NCBI GenBank assembly: GCA_945878845.1
Contig: CAMCUB010000007.1
Span: 1-64,000 of the forward strand
Reading direction: 5' to 3'
Length of the DNA stretch: 64,000 nt
DNA from: Erythrobacter sanguineus
GTDB taxonomy: Bacteria > Pseudomonadota > Alphaproteobacteria > Sphingomonadales > Sphingomonadaceae
Below the pieces are notes generated by a model that searched no databases, was not told the origin of the DNA, and worked only from the letters and a program-made list of their open reading frames with translations. Of this stretch, positions 10,004 to 19,947 are shown in pieces. How positions within the stretch are numbered: position 1 is the stretch's first letter; every line of letters begins with the position of its first letter. A program made the position numbers and the translations under genes.

Positions 10004-11305
10004 TCAGACGTCCCGCACCCGGCTCACCAGCAGCTTGTCGATGCGGCGGCCGTCCATGTCGACCACCTCGAAGCGCCAGCCCTGATCGGTGAAGTGCTCG
10101 CCCTCGTGGGGCAGCTTCTTCATCACCGACAGGACATAGCCCGCCGCCGTGCCGAATTCGCGGTCCTCGCCGTAATCGAGCCGCAGCCGGTCGGCCAGCG
10201 CATCGGCTGACAGCGAGCCCGAGACCAGCAGCGAGCCATCTTCGCGCTCCACGACCGAGGGCAGGTCGCCATCGTCCGAATCGCTGGCGAAGTTGCCAAC
10301 GATCGCGGTCAGCAGGTCGACCGGGGTGACGATCCCCTCGAAGTGACCATATTCGTCATGCACCACCGCCATCGCCACTTCGGCCTGCTGGAGCACCCGC
10401 AGCGCGTCCATCGCGTCGAGCTGGTCGGGCACCACCTCGACCTTGCGCATCATGTCGCGGATCGCCACCGGGCGGCCCGCGACCAGCGCGGCCAGCACGT
10501 CGCGCACCTTGACCACGCCGAGGATCGTGTCGGGCGAGCCCTCCGCCACCGGCAGCAGCGAGTGCGAGGATCCCTCGATCGTCTCGCCGATTTCCTTCGC
10601 GTCGGCATCGGCCTCGATCCAGTCGACGTCGGTGCGCGGGGTCATCATCTCGCGCACCGGACGCTCGGCGAGGCGCACCACGCCGGTCAGAAGCTGGCGC
10701 TGTTCATCCTCGATCACGCCGGAGCGGGTGGCCTCGGCAAAGATCATCTGCAGCTCTTCGGCAGTGACCGAATCCGCGTTCCCGCCGCGCAGGCCGAACA
10801 GGCGAATGATCGCGGCCGAGCTTGAATCGAGCAGCCACACCAGCGGCGCGGCGGCCTTGGCCATGAAGGCCATCGGCCGCGCCATCACCAGCGACACCGG
10901 CACCGCGATCTGCAAGGCGAGCTGCTTGGGCACCAGCTCGCCGATGATCAGGCTGAGATAGGTGGTGAAGGCGATCACCACGGCAAAGCCGGCCTCGTCG
11001 GCATATTCGCTCGGCAGGCCCAGCGCTTCCATCCGCTCGCCCACCGGTCCGCCGAGGCTCGCGCCCGAATAGGCGCCGTTGATGATCCCGATCAGGGTGA
11101 TGCCGATCTGCACGGTCGACAGAAACTTGCCCGGGTCCGCGGCGAGCTGGATCGCGATCCGCGCGCTGGTGGAGCCGCCTTCCGCCTTGGCCTCGAGCGC
11201 GCTGGACTTGGCGCTGACGATGGCGAGCTCGGACATGGCGAAAACGCCGTTGATCACGACGAGCGCAATGATGATCGCAAGGTCGGTCCAGGGAAAAGGT
11301 GTCAC
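10004..11305 (-). CDS. CNNM/CorC (hemolysin-C) family membrane protein
   Basis: Integral membrane DUF21 domain (residues of about 1-195, beginning PFPWTDLAIIIALVVING) with the family segment IGITLIGIINGAYSGASLG and GELVPKQLAL. Paired CBS domains (MMTPRTDVDWIEA..) and a C-terminal CorC/HlyC transporter-associated domain follow. Such proteins are linked to Mg/Co export or divalent-ion homeostasis. I chose GTG at 11305 because translation from the ATG at 11398 would add 31 residues with no family resemblance. The protein is then 433 residues. It is transcribed convergently to the lspA run. Confidence 0.88.
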   Translation of the reverse strand: MTPFPWTDLAIIIALVVINGVFAMSELAIVSAKSSALEAKAEGGSTSARIAIQLAADPGKFLSTVQIGITLIGIINGAYSGASLGGPVGERMEALGLPSEYADEAGFAVVIAFTTYLSLIIGELVPKQLALQIAVPVSLVMARPMAFMAKAAAPLVWLLDSSSAAIIRLFGLRGGNADSVTAEELQMIFAEATRSGVIEDEQRQLLTGVVRLAERPVREMMTPRTDVDWIEADADAKEIGETIEGSSHSLLPVAEGSPDTILGVVKVRDVLAALVAGRPVAIRDMMRKVEVVPDQLDAMDALRVLQQAEVAMAVVHDEYGHFEGIVTPVDLLTAIVGNFASDSDDGDLPSVVEREDGSLLVSGSLSADALADRLRLDYGEDREFGTAAGYVLSVMKKLPHEGEHFTDQGWRFEVVDMDGRRIDKLLVSRVRDV

Positions 11306-11506
11306 GCCATGCGCGCTAGCACAATCCGGCCAAGTTGCCAGCCACGTGGAGCAAAGGCAGCTCAAGCCTGAACATCCGGCCGCTTGATTGTTCAACATGG
11401 GTCAAGGATGCTGAGCCCAAGTGCGCCTAGTCCTACCGGGACGACGCCTTGCCGCCACTCCGGCCGCGCGGCATCGTGACCAAGACAATAAAGGGAGGCA
11501 ACAATC

Positions 11507-12208
11507 ATGACTTTCACACGAATTCTGAAGACCGGCACCGCGGCAATTGCCCTGCTGGCAACCACCACCGCCTGCGTCACCGATCCCAACACCGGCGAGA
11601 AGAAGATCTCGCGCACCGCCATCGGCGTGGGTCTGGGCGGCACGCTCGGCTATCTGCTGGGCGGCGCAATCGGCGGCGATGCGGGCCGGATCATCGGCGC
11701 CGGCATCGGCGGCTCGGCCGGCGCTGTGCTCGGCAAGACGTATGACGACCAGATCAAGGAACTGAAGGAACAGACCGCGGGCAGCGGCGTCGATGTCGAG
11801 GAAGTCGGCGATCAGGACGCGATTCTGGTGCGTCTGCCCGACGGGGTGACCTTCGCCACCGGCTCGGCCGCGATCAACCCGGGCTTCTACAACACGCTCG
11901 ATTCGGTCGCCGAGACGCTGATCAAGTATCCCAACAGCCTGATCGACGTGTACGGCTTCACCGACACCACCGGCGCGCCGGCGATCAACCAGCGCCTGTC
12001 CGAACAGCGCGCGCAGGCGGTCGCCGATTACCTCGCCGCCAAGGGCGTGGCGCGGGCGCGCATGGCGACCAAGGGCTATGGCGAGCAGTATGACTTCCTG
12101 CGCGTCAAGACCGGCGACAACGTCAACGAGCCGCTCAACCGCCGGGTCGAGATCAAGATCATCCCGGTGAGCCAGCAGGACGTGCAGGCAGCGCGTTCGG
12201 GTAGCTGA
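11507..12208 (+). CDS. OmpA-family outer-membrane lipoprotein
   Basis: The 233-residue protein begins with a lipoprotein-like signal (LLATTTACVT, cleavage before Cys near residue 23). A glycine-zipper segment follows (GVGLGGTLGYLLGGAIGGDAG at about residues 40-75), a type that inserts into or spans membranes. The C-terminal OmpA peptidoglycan-binding domain is recognised from YGFTDTTGAPAINQRLSEQRA and NRRVEIKI. It probably tethers the outer membrane to peptidoglycan. GGGAGG 10 bases upstream supports the start. A CTCC-loop hairpin begins three bases after the stop. Confidence 0.92.
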   Translation: MTFTRILKTGTAAIALLATTTACVTDPNTGEKKISRTAIGVGLGGTLGYLLGGAIGGDAGRIIGAGIGGSAGAVLGKTYDDQIKELKEQTAGSGVDVEEVGDQDAILVRLPDGVTFATGSAAINPGFYNTLDSVAETLIKYPNSLIDVYGFTDTTGAPAINQRLSEQRAQAVADYLAAKGVARARMATKGYGEQYDFLRVKTGDNVNEPLNRRVEIKIIPVSQQDVQAARSGS

Positions 12209-12210
12209 TG

Positions 12211-12330
12211 TTTGCGGGGGCGCCTCCGCGCCCCCGCATCCTCGCTCACACGACCTGACGGTCGCGTCGCTGCGGGCGGCCGTTCGGCCTTGCGGGTCGC
12301 CCTGACGGGCGGCCCGTACTCGTTCTCCAC
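12211..12330 (+). repeat. CTCC-hairpin 3'-end element, copy 1
   Basis: A perfect 10-bp stem (12214-12223 with 12228-12237) encloses the loop CTCC just after the OmpA-like stop codon. Then come ATCCTCGCTCA, a second hairpin CGACC-TGAC-GGTCG, and the block GTCGCTGCGGGCGGCCG. The same order, with different stem sequence but the same CTCC loop, is found after rsfS, coq7 and trcR. It could act as a transcript end or stabiliser. Confidence 0.75.
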
Positions 12331-12341
12331 GAGCGACCTGT

Positions 12342-13118
12342 TTACCGCAGCGCCTTGGCCCGTTCCGCCAGGCGCTCGACGGCGGCAGCGTGGATCGCAG
12401 GCGAGCAGACCAGCAACCCAAAATCCCTCGGATCATGCTTGTTATAGGCGAGCGGCCCGCCGAAGGCGTCGGTGACCTCGGCCCCGGCCTCGCGCGCGAT
12501 CAGGGTGGCCGCCGCGATGTCCCACTCGTAGCCCCAGCGCAGCGTCGCCACGAGATCGGCCTGATCGGCGGCGACCATCGCGATCCGCAAGGCGATCGAA
12601 TTGGGCTGATCGACCACGACCAGATCGCTGTCTTCCTTGGGTAAGGTATGCGTCGGCACCCGCGCGCCGGAGAACTCGGTCCGCTGGCTCGCCCGGATGG
12701 TCTCGCCGTTGAGGGTCGCGCCCTGCCCCGCAACCGCGATCCATTCCTCGCCCCGCGCGGGCGCGGCGAGCATGCCCACCAGCGGCCGCCCGGCGCTCAC
12801 CAGCGCCACCGACACCGCCCAGCCCGACCGGCCGCGCACGAAATCGCGGGTGCCGTCGATCGGGTCGACCAGCCAGATCAGCCCGCTCTGCGTGCGCGCC
12901 TTGTCGTCGGCGGTTTCCTCCGAGAGCCATGCGGCCGACGGCAGCAACCGCCCGAGCTCGCGCTTCAGGAAGCGGTCAACCTCGAGGTCAGCCTCGCTCA
13001 CCGGGCTGCCCGGCGTCTTGTCCCAGCTCTTGAGCGCATGCCCCGCCCCCGGCCAGCGCGAATGGGCGATCCGGCCCGCCTCGCGGACGATGGATTCAAG
13101 GTGCGACCTGTCAATCAT
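12342..13118 (-). CDS. Inositol monophosphatase-family phosphatase, CysQ-like 3'(2'),5'-bisphosphate nucleotidase
   Basis: The 258-residue Mg-dependent phosphatase has the metal-binding motifs WLSEETADD, WLVDPIDGTRDF and GYEWDIAAATLIAREAGA. Within the family the overall pattern is closest to CysQ, which removes phosphate from PAP produced during sulfate assimilation; a histidinol- or inositol-phosphatase role cannot be excluded. ATG 13118 is preferred over an upstream ATG (13151) that adds a poorly conserved leader. It is divergent from sucC. Confidence 0.85.
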   Translation of the reverse strand: MIDRSHLESIVREAGRIAHSRWPGAGHALKSWDKTPGSPVSEADLEVDRFLKRELGRLLPSAAWLSEETADDKARTQSGLIWLVDPIDGTRDFVRGRSGWAVSVALVSAGRPLVGMLAAPARGEEWIAVAGQGATLNGETIRASQRTEFSGARVPTHTLPKEDSDLVVVDQPNSIALRIAMVAADQADLVATLRWGYEWDIAAATLIAREAGAEVTDAFGGPLAYNKHDPRDFGLLVCSPAIHAAAVERLAERAKALR

Positions 13119-13231
13119 GAGAGGCCCCCGTGTTGGCCCTGAAGCAGGCACTTTTCAAGCCCGCCGATCCGTGCTTAGGCCGCCCGTAGACAAACCTCTC
13201 CCCAGGATTTGCTAGAAGGGATCACTACGCC

Positions 13232-14427
<1,196 letters not shown>

Positions 14428-14431
<4 letters not shown>

Positions 14432-15126
14432 TCCGGCGCGCGGCCGCGCTGGTTCTTGCGCTGGCGGGCATGGCTTGTGCCGTGCCCGCCGCCGCTCAGA
14501 CGGCCGCGCCCCAGCCGTTCGCAGGGATGGACTGCGAGCTCCATGTCTGGACGCTCGGCCGGCCCAATTTCGTGCCCAAATCCAATGCCTTCTTCAAATA
14601 CACCCCGCCCACGGCAGAGCAGCTCGCCGACCCCAATTCCACCGTCAACATCTTCGCTCCGGTCAAGCGGACCGAGGCGCTGGGCGAGGAGCCGCTGCGC
14701 GCGCTGTTCCCCGGCGCGGCGAGCGTTGCGATCACGCACCACGCCGACGTGATCGACATGGATGTGACCCCGATCAAGGCGATCAAGACGCGCCTCACCC
14801 CCAGCACCGCGCCCTGCTACGGCGATCTGGTGCTGGCCAACATGTATGCGATCTTCCCCAACCCCGACGCGCCCTATCAGCAATATGGCCTCGGCGGCGG
14901 GCTCATCGCATCGGCGATTGCCGGAGGTGACCGGCTGGTGATGGACTTCTGGCTCCAGCAGTGGCCCGGCGCCAAGGGCAAGCCGCAGGTCTATCGGCGC
15001 AAGAACGACACGCCGCTCCCTCATGTCCGCCCCGCCTCGGCAGAAATGGCCGCGGCGGTGAAGGATTCGGCGGACGCCAATCTTGCGATCTTTGCCGAGA
15101 CTGTTGCAGCCAAGCGCCCGCGTTAG
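14428..15126 (+). CDS. Exported protein of unknown function, coupled to sucC
   Basis: The 232-residue product has a clear signal peptide ([23 protein letters not shown]) and is probably periplasmic. The mature part starts [16 protein letters not shown] and has a second cysteine in TAPCYGD, with no domain I can name. The GTG start at 14428 overlaps the sucC stop (GTGA), so translation is probably coupled. The later ATG in the signal region is less likely. The link to succinyl-CoA synthetase is unexplained. Confidence 0.75.
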
Positions 15127-15223
15127 GCGTATCGCCTGTGGCTGCCGAAAATGGCAGGCTTGACCGACGCTTGCCGCCCCGCAAATGGGAACGAGCGTGC
15201 GTCATACGATCGCACTCGCCCTG

Positions 15224-15253
15224 CTTGACGTTTACGTAAACGCAAGCTAGGCG
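15224..15253 (+). promoter_or_regulatory. LiuR-like operator within a candidate etfBA promoter
   Basis: A perfect 14-bp palindrome CGTTTACGTAAACG (15229-15242) lies between a -35-like TTGACG (15225) and a weak -10-like TAGGCG (15248), 17 bases apart. Palindromes of this TTTACGTAAA type resemble, as I recall them, operators of the MerR-family regulator LiuR, which controls branched-chain amino-acid degradation and often etf genes. The regulator is not in this window, so the assignment is by sequence resemblance only. Confidence 0.6.
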
Positions 15254-15307
15254 GGCGGCCAAGGCGCGATCAGCGTCACGTGATTCTTTGAGAGGAAGGA
15301 CAAACCC

Positions 15308-16054
15308 ATGAAGATCCTCGTCCCCGTCAAGCGGGTGATCGATTACAACGTCAAGCCGCGGGTCAAGGCCGACGGCACCGGCGTCGACCTCGCCAACGTC
15401 AAGATGAGCATGAACCCGTTCGACGAGATCGCGGTCGAGGAAGCCATCCGCCTCAAGGAAAAGGGCGCGGCGACCGAGATCGTCGCGGTCTCGATCGGCC
15501 CGGCCAAGGCCGCCGAAACTCTGCGCACCGCGCTCGCGATGGGCGCCGACCGGGCGATCCTCGTCGAGACCGATGACGAAGTCGAGCCGCTGGCGGTTGC
15601 CAAGATCCTCAAGGCCATCGCTGATGAAGAGGCCCCGGGCCTCGTGATCCTCGGCAAGCAGTCGATCTCGGACGATTCGAACCAGACCGGCCAGATGCTC
15701 GCCGCGCTGATGGGCCGTCCGCAGGGCACCTTCGCCAACACCGTCGAAGTCGATGCCGACAGCGTGACCGTGAAGCGCGAAGTCGATGGCGGTCTTCAGA
15801 CCGTGAAGCTCAGCCTTCCCGCGATCGTCACCACCGACCTGCGTCTGAACGAGCCGCGCTACGCCTCGCTGCCCAACATCATGAAGGCCAAGCAGAAGCC
15901 GCTCGCAACCAAGACCGCTGCCGATTACGGCGTCGACCTGACCCCGCGTCTCAAGACCCTCAAGGTCGCCGAGCCGCCGGTGCGCCAGGCGGGCGAGAAG
16001 GTCGCCGACGTCGCCGCGCTGGTCGAGAAGGTCAAGGCGCTCGGCATCGCCTGA
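15308..16054 (+). CDS. etfB: Electron transfer flavoprotein, beta subunit
   Basis: The 248-residue EtfB binds AMP and pairs with EtfA to carry electrons from acyl-CoA dehydrogenases to the ETF-quinone oxidoreductase. The start [16 protein letters not shown] and the signature region [27 protein letters not shown] are diagnostic; the latter includes the recognition loop. AGAGGAAGGA precedes the ATG. It lies 30 bases ahead of etfA and downstream of the palindromic operator. Confidence 0.97.
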   Translation: MKILVPVKRVIDYNVKPRVKADGTGVDLANVKMSMNPFDEIAVEEAIRLKEKGAATEIVAVSIGPAKAAETLRTALAMGADRAILVETDDEVEPLAVAKILKAIADEEAPGLVILGKQSISDDSNQTGQMLAALMGRPQGTFANTVEVDADSVTVKREVDGGLQTVKLSLPAIVTTDLRLNEPRYASLPNIMKAKQKPLATKTAADYGVDLTPRLKTLKVAEPPVRQAGEKVADVAALVEKVKALGIA

Positions 16055-16084
16055 GCCGCATCCGGTATTTGAGAGGACATTTCC

Positions 16085-17014
16085 ATGAAGACTCTGGTTC
16101 TCGTCGAACATGACAACACCAAGGTGGCGGACGCGACCCTCGCGGTCGTAACCGCGGCATCGCAGCTGGGCGAAGTGCACCTGCTGGTCGCGGGCCACAA
16201 TTGCGGCTCGGTTGCCGAAGCGGCTGCCAAGATCGCTGGCGTCGGCAAGGTTCACGTCGCGGACGATGCGGCCTACGCCAACGGCCTCGCCGAAAACGTC
16301 GCGCCGCTTGCCGCCGCGCTGATGGCCGATCACGCCGCCTTCCTCGCCCCCGCCACCACGCAGGGCAAGAACGTCGCACCGCGCGTCGCTGCCCACCTTG
16401 ACGTGATGCAGGTCAGCGAGATCCTGTCGGTCGAAGGCCCCAAGACCTTCACCCGCCCGATCTATGCCGGCAACGCCATCGCCACCGTCGAATCGACCGA
16501 CGCCAAGCTGGTCATCACCGTGCGCGGCACCGCGTTTGAAAAGGCCGCGACCGAAGGCGGTTCGGGCACGATCGAAGCCGTCAGCGGCGCGGGCGATGCC
16601 GGCACCTCGAGCTTCGTCAGCTCGGAAATCGCCAAGAGCGAGCGTCCGGAACTGACCAGCGCCAAGATCATCGTCTCGGGCGGCCGCGCGCTGAAGGACG
16701 CCGAAACCTTCGAAGCGACCATCACGCCGCTTGCGGACAAGCTCGGCGCGGCCATCGGCGCGAGCCGCGCGGCGGTCGATGCGGGCTATGTCCCCAACGA
16801 CTATCAGGTCGGCCAGACCGGCAAGATCGTCGCCCCCGAAGTCTATTTCGCCATCGGCATCTCGGGCGCGATCCAGCACCTTGCGGGCATGAAGGACTCC
16901 AAGGTCATCATCGCCATCAACAAGGACGAGGACGCCCCGATCTTCCAGGTCGCGGACATCGGCCTCGTGGCGGACCTGTTCACCGCGGTGCCGGAGCTGA
17001 CCGGCGCGCTCTAA
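16085..17014 (+). CDS. etfA: Electron transfer flavoprotein, alpha subunit
   Basis: The 309-residue FAD-binding subunit of ETF. The C-terminal FAD domain shows [39 protein letters not shown] and [29 protein letters not shown]. It follows etfB in one transcript, with an AGAGGACA ribosome site. A strong Rho-independent terminator lies 36 bases after the stop. Confidence 0.97.
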   Translation: MKTLVLVEHDNTKVADATLAVVTAASQLGEVHLLVAGHNCGSVAEAAAKIAGVGKVHVADDAAYANGLAENVAPLAAALMADHAAFLAPATTQGKNVAPRVAAHLDVMQVSEILSVEGPKTFTRPIYAGNAIATVESTDAKLVITVRGTAFEKAATEGGSGTIEAVSGAGDAGTSSFVSSEIAKSERPELTSAKIIVSGGRALKDAETFEATITPLADKLGAAIGASRAAVDAGYVPNDYQVGQTGKIVAPEVYFAIGISGAIQHLAGMKDSKVIIAINKDEDAPIFQVADIGLVADLFTAVPELTGAL

Positions 17015-17049
17015 GCGGTTACGCACAAAGGTCTTTATCTCGACACGAA

Positions 17050-17088
17050 CCTCCGGCAGTCTCGCATGACTGCCGGAGGTTTTCTTTT
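17050..17088 (+). terminator. Rho-independent terminator of etfBA, which also contains the next gene's ribosome site
   Basis: A perfect 11-bp stem, CCTCCGGCAGT (17050-17060) with ACTGCCGGAGG (17069-17079), encloses an eight-base loop and is followed by TTTTCTTTT. The 3' arm ends in GGAGG seven bases before the TTG start at 17087. The same CTGCCGGAGGTTTTCTT precedes the ATG of the third paralogue at 19074. When the hairpin forms, the Shine-Dalgarno sequence is sequestered. Confidence 0.85.
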
Positions 17089-17974
17089 GCGTCGCATCCT
17101 TCTCGCCCTCGCCGCCCTGCCCCTTGTCGCCGCCGCGCCCGCCAAGGCCGAGCCGGTGGTGCTGAAGCCCGCCGGGCCGTGGAACCTCGATGTCGGGGAG
17201 AACCGCTGCCGGCTCAACCGGCTGTTCGGGGAGCCGGGCAATCAGCACCTGCTTGCCTTGGAGCAGCATTATCCGGGCTCCGGTGCGGGCCTGTTCATGG
17301 CCGGGCCTGCCTTCAAGCCGTTCAGCAGCGGTGCGCGGACCGAGCTGCGCCTGTTCGAGGGCCAGACCGCGCTGGTTTCGGCCCCCTTCACCGGGGCGGT
17401 CGAGGAATTCGGGCCGGCCGTGATCTATCGCACGATCCGTTTCGACTGCGCGACACCCTCGACCGAGACGCTCGACTTTCTCGGCGGGAGCGGCATTCCG
17501 CGCCTTGCCTCTCCGCCGGCGCAGGCGCGTTCGATCACGGTTGCGCAGGGCAACCATGTCGTGACGCTGGAAACCGGCCCTTTCGGTGGTGCCTTTGCCG
17601 CACTCAATCGGTGCAGCGAGGATCTGATCCGCGCCTGGGGCCTCGATCTCGAGCAACACCGCACCGCCAGCCGCCGTCCCGTCTGGCAGAACCGTGAGGA
17701 GCTCAATCGGCGCATCACGGCGGAGTTCGCGATCCGGCTGGCGAGAAACGCGGGTCAGGCGATCTACCAGATGCGGGTCATCGTCAGTCCGCAAGGCACG
17801 GTCGAGGACTGCCAGCTGGCGAGCGTGGTTCCCGGCGAAGAGGCGCAATCACCGGCGTGCAAACGGATGGAGAAAGCGCGGTTCGAACCCGCGCTGGACG
17901 CCGCCGGGCAGCCGATGCGCTCCTACTATGTGACGAGCCTGACGTACGAAACGAATGTGCAGAGCTTTCCCTGA
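17087..17974 (+). CDS. Exported protein with TonB-C-like C-terminal domain, paralogue 1 of 3
   Basis: The product is 295 residues from the TTG start. A signal peptide (RRILLALAALPLVAAAPAKA) precedes a conserved N-terminal part with VLKPAGPWNLD and CRLNRLFG. A middle motif LETGPFGGAFAALNRC..RAWGLD follows. The last 80 residues have the TonB C-terminal pattern (QMRVIVSPQGTVEDC, RFEPALDAAGQP) without the membrane anchor and proline arm of true TonB. I chose TTG 17087 over ATG 17066 because the ATG lies in the terminator loop and paralogue 3 starts at the equivalent codon. Function unknown. Confidence 0.75.
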   Translation: MRRILLALAALPLVAAAPAKAEPVVLKPAGPWNLDVGENRCRLNRLFGEPGNQHLLALEQHYPGSGAGLFMAGPAFKPFSSGARTELRLFEGQTALVSAPFTGAVEEFGPAVIYRTIRFDCATPSTETLDFLGGSGIPRLASPPAQARSITVAQGNHVVTLETGPFGGAFAALNRCSEDLIRAWGLDLEQHRTASRRPVWQNREELNRRITAEFAIRLARNAGQAIYQMRVIVSPQGTVEDCQLASVVPGEEAQSPACKRMEKARFEPALDAAGQPMRSYYVTSLTYETNVQSFP

Positions 17975-18089
17975 CAGCACCGCACTGCGACTCGGACGGC
18001 ATGTCGCACAACCTCAACTCGTCGCATAACGGCTTGAAAGGGATAGATTAGTCCGGCAGCTTGCGGGTCCCGCACGAAAGGATCCCCGT

Positions 18090-18986
18090 ATGTGTCGTCC
18101 CCCGCTTGCCCTCGCCGCCTTGCCCGTTCTCGCCGCGTGTCTGACGCTGTCCCCGGTCGTCGCGATCGCGGGCGAAGGGACCGAGGCGGTTCTGGCGCCT
18201 GTCTCGACCTGGGAGGCCTCGATTGACGGCAGTCTGTGCCGGATGGAGCGCCGGTTCGGCTCGGAAGCGCAGCCGCATCTCATGATCGTCGAGCAGAATG
18301 GCCCGGGCGCAGCCGTTGGCCTCGCGCTGGCGGGCCCATCGCTGCAGGGGTTGGTGCCCGACAAGGGCGTCGCGCTGTCCTTTGCCAAGGACCAGCCGGG
18401 GATCGAGGGCCCGGCCAGCATCGAGCCCAACCGGCAGTTCGGTGCGGTTGCCATCCTGCGCGGTGTGCGGCTGTTCTCCGCGCCGGCCGGGGGCGAGGCG
18501 GGCGGCCCGCCGAAGGAGCGCGCCCGGATTGATCTCGCTGCGGCCGAGCGCGTCGAACAGGTGTCCCTTTCGCAAGGGCCAACCAAAGTGACCTTCGCCA
18601 CCGGCCCGCTCGGCGATGCGGCGCAGGTGCTCAACCAATGCACCGCGCAGGTGCTGCGGACCTGGGGGCTCGACCCCGAGGTGCAATACGGCGTGCAGCC
18701 GCCGCCGCTGGCCAAGGATCAGGCCGGGCTCGTGAAGGAAGTGCACAAGGCCTACCCCCGCAGCGCGGCGCGCGCGCTGCGGCAGGGAGTGCTTGACGTG
18801 GTGCTGGTCACCGATGCGGCGGGGGTGGCCACCAATTGCAAGCTGATGGTGACGACCAGCTATGCCGATCTCGACGCATCGATGTGCCAGACGCTGATGA
18901 AGCAGCGCTTCGAGCCAGCGCGCGGTGCCGACGGGCAGCCGGTGGCCTCGTTTTGGCGCACGCGCATCACGCTGCGGGTCGGGTGA
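18090..18986 (+). CDS. Exported protein with TonB-C-like C-terminal domain, paralogue 2 of 3
   Basis: The 298-residue product begins MCRPPLALAALPVLAAC, a signal peptide that could also be a lipobox. It shares CRMERRFG, FATGPLGDAAQVLNQC..RTWGLD and the TonB-C-like end (LVTDAAGVATNC, QRFEPARGADGQP) with its neighbours. It is the most divergent of the three, with an extra Gly/Pro-rich loop (APAGGEAGGPPKE). AAAGGA lies nine bases before the ATG. It is 115 bases from paralogue 1, so it may have its own promoter. Function unknown. Confidence 0.75.
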   Translation: MCRPPLALAALPVLAACLTLSPVVAIAGEGTEAVLAPVSTWEASIDGSLCRMERRFGSEAQPHLMIVEQNGPGAAVGLALAGPSLQGLVPDKGVALSFAKDQPGIEGPASIEPNRQFGAVAILRGVRLFSAPAGGEAGGPPKERARIDLAAAERVEQVSLSQGPTKVTFATGPLGDAAQVLNQCTAQVLRTWGLDPEVQYGVQPPPLAKDQAGLVKEVHKAYPRSAARALRQGVLDVVLVTDAAGVATNCKLMVTTSYADLDASMCQTLMKQRFEPARGADGQPVASFWRTRITLRVG

Positions 18987-19073
18987 CGCGCGGTTCGCAC
19001 GGTCCATTCGGGCGCAGGTAGTTGAAAACACGGCCTGCTTCAGGCACACAATGCCCCTGCCGGAGGTTTTCTT

Positions 19074-19943
19074 ATGCGTCGCAGCCTTCTTGCCCTCGCC
19101 GCCCTGTCCACCGCGCTTGCCATGCCCTTGCAGGCAGTCGACCCGGTCGTGCTCAAGCCCTATGGCCCGTGGAACGTCGACTTCGGCCAGGATGCGTGTC
19201 GGCTCCAGCGCCTGTTCGGCAGTGCCGAGGACAAGCATGTGCTGGTGTTCACGCAATATTGGCCGTCCGAGGGCGCGGGCTTGACGCTCGCGGGTTCGGC
19301 TCTGGGCCGGTTCCGTACGCTTGATCGGACGAATGTCCGATATAACGACGGGCAGGAGCCCCTGCAGGCCGTCGCCTTCGCGGGCAATTTCGGTGACATC
19401 GGCAAGGCGCTGATCTTCCCCGGTGTCAGCCTCAAAGAGCCGACGTTGCTGGAAGATCGCGAGCCCGGGCCGGATAAGCCCTTCTCCCAAATGGACGTCG
19501 CGCTCGGCAAGACGGTGCAGTTCGTGGCCGTCACGCAGGGCGGGCGCGAGGTGCGCTTCGAAACCGGGGCGCTCGACAAGACGTTCGAGGTGCTCAACCA
19601 GGGCACGCTCGATCTGCTGACCAAGATGGGCCTCGATGCGCAGAAGCACGTAACGATGACGAGCGAGGCGCGCTGGCTCAACCGGCAAGCGCTAACCCGC
19701 CGGATTGCCGAGCAATACTCGGGGGAGGCGAGGGGCGAGCAGGGGATCATGCGCATGCGGGTGATCGTGGGCGTGGACGGGAAGGTGGAGGAATGCCGCA
19801 TCCTCAAGGCCACCGCCACGCAGTTTCTCGAATCCCCGGCCTGCGAGGTGATGCAGCGCGCGCAGTTCGAACCGGCGCGCGATGCGGCGGGCGAGCCGTT
19901 CCGCTCGCTCTTCGCGACGTCGATCACCTACCGCATCGGGTAG
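19074..19943 (+). CDS. Exported protein with TonB-C-like C-terminal domain, paralogue 3 of 3
   Basis: The 289-residue product has signal peptide MRRSLLALAALSTALAMPLQA, then VLKPYGPWNVDFG and CRLQRLFG. The middle motif is FETGALDKTFEVLNQG..TKMGLD and the TonB-C-like end carries MRVIVGVDGKVEEC and AQFEPARDAAGEP. GGAGG seven bases before the ATG is part of a 17-base segment also found before paralogue 1, so the two seem to share a duplication that included the leader. The gene is convergent with the DUF445 gene. Confidence 0.78.
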   Translation: MRRSLLALAALSTALAMPLQAVDPVVLKPYGPWNVDFGQDACRLQRLFGSAEDKHVLVFTQYWPSEGAGLTLAGSALGRFRTLDRTNVRYNDGQEPLQAVAFAGNFGDIGKALIFPGVSLKEPTLLEDREPGPDKPFSQMDVALGKTVQFVAVTQGGREVRFETGALDKTFEVLNQGTLDLLTKMGLDAQKHVTMTSEARWLNRQALTRRIAEQYSGEARGEQGIMRMRVIVGVDGKVEECRILKATATQFLESPACEVMQRAQFEPARDAAGEPFRSLFATSITYRIG

Positions 19944-19947
19944 CGGC

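Noticed and set aside
17066..17086. ATG 17066 as the start of paralogue 1
   Set aside because: It lies in the loop of the etfA terminator. Comparison with paralogue 3 places the start at TTG 17087.
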